This document shows, one piece after another, positions 40,066 to 43,247 of a stretch of 43,247 nucleotides of DNA. The position numbers and the translations under genes are program-made. The number at the start of each line of letters is the position of its first letter. Positions within the stretch are counted from its first letter, which is position 1. The notes below the pieces were generated by a model. That model did no database searches and was not told the origin of the DNA. It saw nothing but the letters and a program-made list of their open reading frames with translations. This stretch comes from Candidatus Heimdallarchaeota archaeon (GTDB lineage Archaea > Asgardarchaeota > Heimdallarchaeia > Heimdallarchaeales > Heimdallarchaeaceae): assembly GCA_023705905.1 (NCBI GenBank), contig BPTK01000006.1, positions 1 through 43,247 of the forward strand, read 5' to 3'.

Positions 40066-42060
40066 CTAACTTATTGATTTATTTCTCTTGTATCCTTGAA
40101 ATTCAAATTGCCAAAAAGCGTAACCTTCAGAAGCTCCTCTTAATTCGGATGCCATCTGAAGTGATGATTCTACACTTATTTCTCCACTAATTATTGTTCG
40201 TGAAACATGGTGTTCTGTATCAGAAATAACACAGTTGAATCTTTGAACTACAGCTAAGATAGCTCCCATGTACTGAAGAGGTGTATTGATTGAGAAGGAA
40301 TAAATCGGTTCATAAATACCTACATTACCTTCAATAATGGCTTCATGAATAGCATTTCTTACTAAAGGTACCATTATTTCATATCTGATAGAATTTGGTT
40401 TGAGTTCTTTGATCTCCTTGACAATCAAGGTTAGCTTTCGTACCAAATAACCTCTTAAAGGTCCTTTAAGAATCGCATTCCGAAAACCTGGTTTCAGTAA
40501 ATCACTCAATTCTTCCCCACCAATTTTATCCTCAACTACTAGGCAATTATTCCTATAATCTGAATATATACATTCTTTTTCACTATGAGTTGTTGGTTTG
40601 CATTCAAAAGTGATTTGTAATAGACCTAGATAATCTTGCTTTGTCAACATTACTTCTTTTTCAATTTGCTCAACAAGAGTTACTTCAGGATCCGAAACAT
40701 CTACCTTTATGTTACTTTTTTCGATTTCACCAATTATAATTTCAAGTTGAAGTTCTCCAATACCAAATATCTTCATCTCTCCAGTATTTTCATCAGTAGA
40801 ATGGTGGAAATTTGGTTTAATAAGTGATAATATATCAAGTAATTGTTGCAATTTGGGTATGTCAGATACCTTATGTGGTTCCACTCGTCTAGAAATAACT
40901 GATTCTTGAAGGTAGGATATCTGATTAAACAGGATATTTGGGAATGTATCTATCTTCTCAGTAATAGTATCTCCTATTTGGACGTTTTTCATCCCAATAA
41001 GAACAGCAATATTACCTGCTCCAACTGAATCCAGTTTTACAAGGGATTGACCTTTATAGATACAGACTTGTTGTAATCTAGAAGATTCTCCTGTCCTTAT
41101 ATTCAGGAGAACACTACCTGATTTTATTGTTCCTGAGAAGATTCTAACAACTGAGATTAAACCTCTGTTGTCTTCGTATAATAGTTTTCCTAGACATAAA
41201 ATTGTGGGACCTTTATCATCACAGTCAATAAGTGCTTTTTCAGATTGCTGGTCACTGAATTGTGTTATATACTTATAGCGGTTCTTTTGGGCATCTTTAG
41301 GGTTAGGAACGTTTTCTATGATGGAAGTAAGAATTGATTCTGTTATAGGGAAATTAATCTTTAGTTCATTAGAATTATTTTCCAAGTGTAGTTTAATTAT
41401 TTCATCAAATGAAGGAGCGTTCTTGGAATACGCTGATATTGCCCAACCATTTAATGCTGACCCAATAATTACGGTTCCATTATCAAATTTGACCTTCCAC
41501 TTCTCTCTAAATTGAGAGTGAGCGTATTGCGTTACTAATTCATTAACCATTTGAATTATGTTGTTAATTCTAACTTCTATCTCCTTTTTGGGTAACTTGA
41601 GTTCGTTTATTAATCGATCAATCTTATTTATGAACAGTATTGGACGTAGACATTCACCCATTGCTTGTCTTATTACTGATTCAGTTTGAGCCATAATTTG
41701 TTCTACAGCATCTACTACTATAATTGCACCATCCACTAATCGTAAAGCTTGGGAAACCATTCCTGAAAAGTCAACGTGCCCAGGTGTATCTACTAAATTG
41801 ATTAAATGTGAGATATTGTTATGTTTGTATACTAGGGATATGTTTGCAGTCTTGATAGTTATTCCTCGTTTCTGTTCTTCATCAAGGTAATCAAGTGCTC
41901 TTGCTGTCCCTGCCATTGTTGGTGATATCAAACCACCTGCTTGTAGAAGATGATCAGACAAGGTTGTTTTACCATGATCAACATGACTAACAATACTTAC
42001 ATTACGTATCTTTGTTTTATCTTGCATGGAAGAAGAAACATTCTCTACGTATTTGCTCAT
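40066..42060 (-). CDS. EF-2 paralogue lacking the diphthamide loop
   Basis: The 664-residue translational GTPase is shorter than the usual 730 or so of archaeal EF-2. G1 SHVDHGKTT (25-33), G3 VDTPGHVDF (about 91-99), G4 INKIDR (about 145-150) and G5 GSAL (about 202) are intact, so it should bind and hydrolyse GTP. Domains II-V follow, with GFRNAILKGPLRG in domain IV and NTPLQYMGAILAVVQRFN in domain V. Where EF-2 has HEDxxHRGxxQ with the diphthamide His, this protein reads VKEIKELKPNSIRYEIMVP (about 542-560) with no His. EF-2 paralogues without the diphthamide site are known in Asgard archaea. Its role may be as a second EF-2 or a ribosome-recycling factor. Confidence 0.88.
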   Translation of the reverse strand: MSKYVENVSSSMQDKTKIRNVSIVSHVDHGKTTLSDHLLQAGGLISPTMAGTARALDYLDEEQKRGITIKTANISLVYKHNNISHLINLVDTPGHVDFSGMVSQALRLVDGAIIVVDAVEQIMAQTESVIRQAMGECLRPILFINKIDRLINELKLPKKEIEVRINNIIQMVNELVTQYAHSQFREKWKVKFDNGTVIIGSALNGWAISAYSKNAPSFDEIIKLHLENNSNELKINFPITESILTSIIENVPNPKDAQKNRYKYITQFSDQQSEKALIDCDDKGPTILCLGKLLYEDNRGLISVVRIFSGTIKSGSVLLNIRTGESSRLQQVCIYKGQSLVKLDSVGAGNIAVLIGMKNVQIGDTITEKIDTFPNILFNQISYLQESVISRRVEPHKVSDIPKLQQLLDILSLIKPNFHHSTDENTGEMKIFGIGELQLEIIIGEIEKSNIKVDVSDPEVTLVEQIEKEVMLTKQDYLGLLQITFECKPTTHSEKECIYSDYRNNCLVVEDKIGGEELSDLLKPGFRNAILKGPLRGYLVRKLTLIVKEIKELKPNSIRYEIMVPLVRNAIHEAIIEGNVGIYEPIYSFSINTPLQYMGAILAVVQRFNCVISDTEHHVSRTIISGEISVESSLQMASELRGASEGYAFWQFEFQGYKRNKSIS

Positions 42061-42234
42061 AGGTATATTGTTATAGTATACAACGGTTTAAAGATTTATC
42101 TTCAGAGATATTTCAACCAAAACGTAAATCCGTTAACGTTTTAAATTTGAAAGTTATAGTATAAGTTAGCAGTAGAAATTTGACTAATATTATTAGATAA
42201 GATTTAGTTTAAGAGGCAAAAATGGTGTAATAGT

Positions 42235-42624
42235 ATGTATGAAACGAAGATTCCAGGAACTAGATATTCCATAGCACTAATGAACATTAAAGGCCAATGG
42301 ATGATACAAATTAAATTAGATGGATTAATAGAAGCTGAAACACTTGTAAAGGATGTTTCTGAGAGAGGAATATTTGATAATATCAAAACAGTAGTCGCAG
42401 AAGTTAATCTATACTTAAACGAGTTTTTGCTCGATCAAATCACTAAGAACATCACGGAACAAGCTTCCATACTATTAAAAGAAGTAGTAGCTACTGCCAC
42501 AAGGGAGAAACAAACAGAAGTATCAGCACTTGAAGAAACAATAATCAGTATCATGGAACGGTTACAAATACTTGAGGAGAGAGTAAAACGATTGGAAACT
42601 AACTTAGAACATCGAACCGCATAA
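42235..42624 (+). CDS. Coiled-coil protein of unknown function
   Basis: 129 residues. GGTGT lies a few bases before ATG 42235. Residues 5-30 form beta strands (YSIALMNIKGQWMIQIKLDG), and residues 80-125 a strong coiled coil (SALEETIISIMERLQILEER, VKRLETNLEHR). No family recognised. It lies about 100 bases before uS10 on the same strand. Confidence 0.65.
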   Translation: MYETKIPGTRYSIALMNIKGQWMIQIKLDGLIEAETLVKDVSERGIFDNIKTVVAEVNLYLNEFLLDQITKNITEQASILLKEVVATATREKQTEVSALEETIISIMERLQILEERVKRLETNLEHRTA

Positions 42625-42726
42625 CGTGTTTCTTTTTAATTTCTTTTTGTTGTTTATTTATTTTTACAAAACTTAAAACGAAATCTTCTTAAAACAAACT
42701 TGTTGCTTTTACAAAAAGGTGTAGCA

Positions 42727-43041
42727 ATGTCTCAACGTGCAAGAATAAAATTGATAGGAAATGATCACCAGTCTTTGCAAAAAATCTGTAATCAAATTCA
42801 AAAAATTGCTGAAAGAACAGGAGTACGTATTAGAGGACCCATACCAATTCCATCAAAACGCATTGTTATTCCAGTTAGAAAATCTCCTTGTGGTAATGGA
42901 ACTGCAACATATGACCATTATGAAATGAAATTACATAAGAGAATTATCGATATGGACGCAGAAGAAAAGAGTATGAGACTTCTTATGAGGATTCATGTTC
43001 CTGAAGATGTACACATCGAAATCGCTATTGAACGAAAATAA
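42727..43041 (+). CDS. rps10: Ribosomal protein uS10
   Basis: The 104-residue small-subunit protein includes the archaeal signature RGPIPIPSKRIVIPVRKSPC, GNGTATYDHYEMKLHKRIID and HVPEDVHIEIAIE. AAAGGTG a few bases upstream of ATG 42727 fixes the start; an in-frame TTG at 42700 would add nine residues not found in the family. In many archaea this gene follows EF-1 alpha; that neighbour is absent here. Confidence 0.95.
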   Translation: MSQRARIKLIGNDHQSLQKICNQIQKIAERTGVRIRGPIPIPSKRIVIPVRKSPCGNGTATYDHYEMKLHKRIIDMDAEEKSMRLLMRIHVPEDVHIEIAIERK

Positions 43042-43100
43042 TTTTTCAAATTCATAACAGAATTAGAATGAAATTCTTTCATGCCTCTTATAACCATTCT

Positions 43101-43247
43101 TCAATTATTGCTTGTTTTCAGTCCATAAGATGGAAAAAAATTATTTATTAGAATCAACAAGTCGTCCGGTTGTTTTACAGCATCAGACCCATAGACAAAA
43201 CTTCTACTGAATTCTAGCATAGAATTGAGATAATTTACAATATCCAT
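43101..43247 (-). CDS. Possible C-terminal end of a gene running off the window
   Basis: A 48-codon frame on the minus strand enters at the window edge and stops with TGA at 43103-43101. It reads MDIVNYLNSMLEFSRS, then FVYGSDAVKQPDDLLI, LINNFFPSYGLKTSNN. The composition looks protein-like, but it is too short to name, and the ATG at the edge may be internal. Confidence 0.4.
   Translation of the reverse strand: MDIVNYLNSMLEFSRSFVYGSDAVKQPDDLLILINNFFPSYGLKTSNN

Overview
The window (about one third G+C) comes from an archaeon. It holds a C-terminally typical archaeal 16S rRNA 3' end, a uS10 gene, an Orc1/Cdc6 initiator with nearby ORB-like origin elements, an EF-2 family protein, a type IV pilin-like protein, TATA boxes of the TTTATAAA type about 26 bases before many starts, and many leaderless genes. 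The EF-2 protein lacks the diphthamide loop, and the 16S gene is not followed by 23S. Both fit what is known of Asgard archaea, so an Asgard-like lineage is my inference, not a demonstrated placement.

Layout. 1-231: 16S 3' end with two hairpin insertions of about 31-32 nt. 320-10613: cell-surface and scaffold genes (a 1679-residue membrane protein with a glycosylation-rich ectodomain, a secreted beta-helix protein, a secreted unknown protein coupled to a membrane-bound winged-helix protein, and a HEAT-repeat protein). 10760-11878: DUF917 enzyme. 11951-15705: two tandem peptide-TPR cassettes. 15821-21474: metabolic genes (cupin, molybdopterin oxidoreductase, pyrophosphatase, GTP-type PEP carboxykinase, small membrane protein). 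21475-24020: a gene-poor stretch around a coiled-coil/winged-helix gene and a pilin-like gene. 24021-34523: three more TPR genes, five more peptide genes and an ABC transporter. 31441-36296: two candidate replication origins. 34568-43041: M42 aminopeptidase, DUF6788 protein, winged-helix protein, Orc1/Cdc6, amidohydrolase, EF-2 paralogue, coiled-coil protein and uS10.

The most interesting content is a repeated two-gene system that I do not recognise from any described family. Five paralogous TPR-like proteins of about 530 residues each follow one or two tiny genes, eight in total, that encode 21-23-residue acidic peptides. These share a YDP[DE]...[DE] core and a PPLWxP tail. Every peptide gene has its own leader with a GTGAT ribosome-binding site. 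Most TPR genes have a conserved TTTATAAA...CGGAT promoter. One peptide gene, with a C-run frameshift, precedes a FtsX-type ABC transporter instead of a TPR gene. The layout recalls peptide-TPR signalling (RRNPP) in Firmicutes, but that function is an inference. Two of the five TPR genes carry single-base frameshifts.

A second theme is a dispersed intergenic module. The last 12 bases of 16S (the anti-Shine-Dalgarno tail) plus about 100 bases of trailer recur after the HEAT gene at 10622-10732. Shorter pieces, mostly the T-rich terminator end, recur after several other genes.
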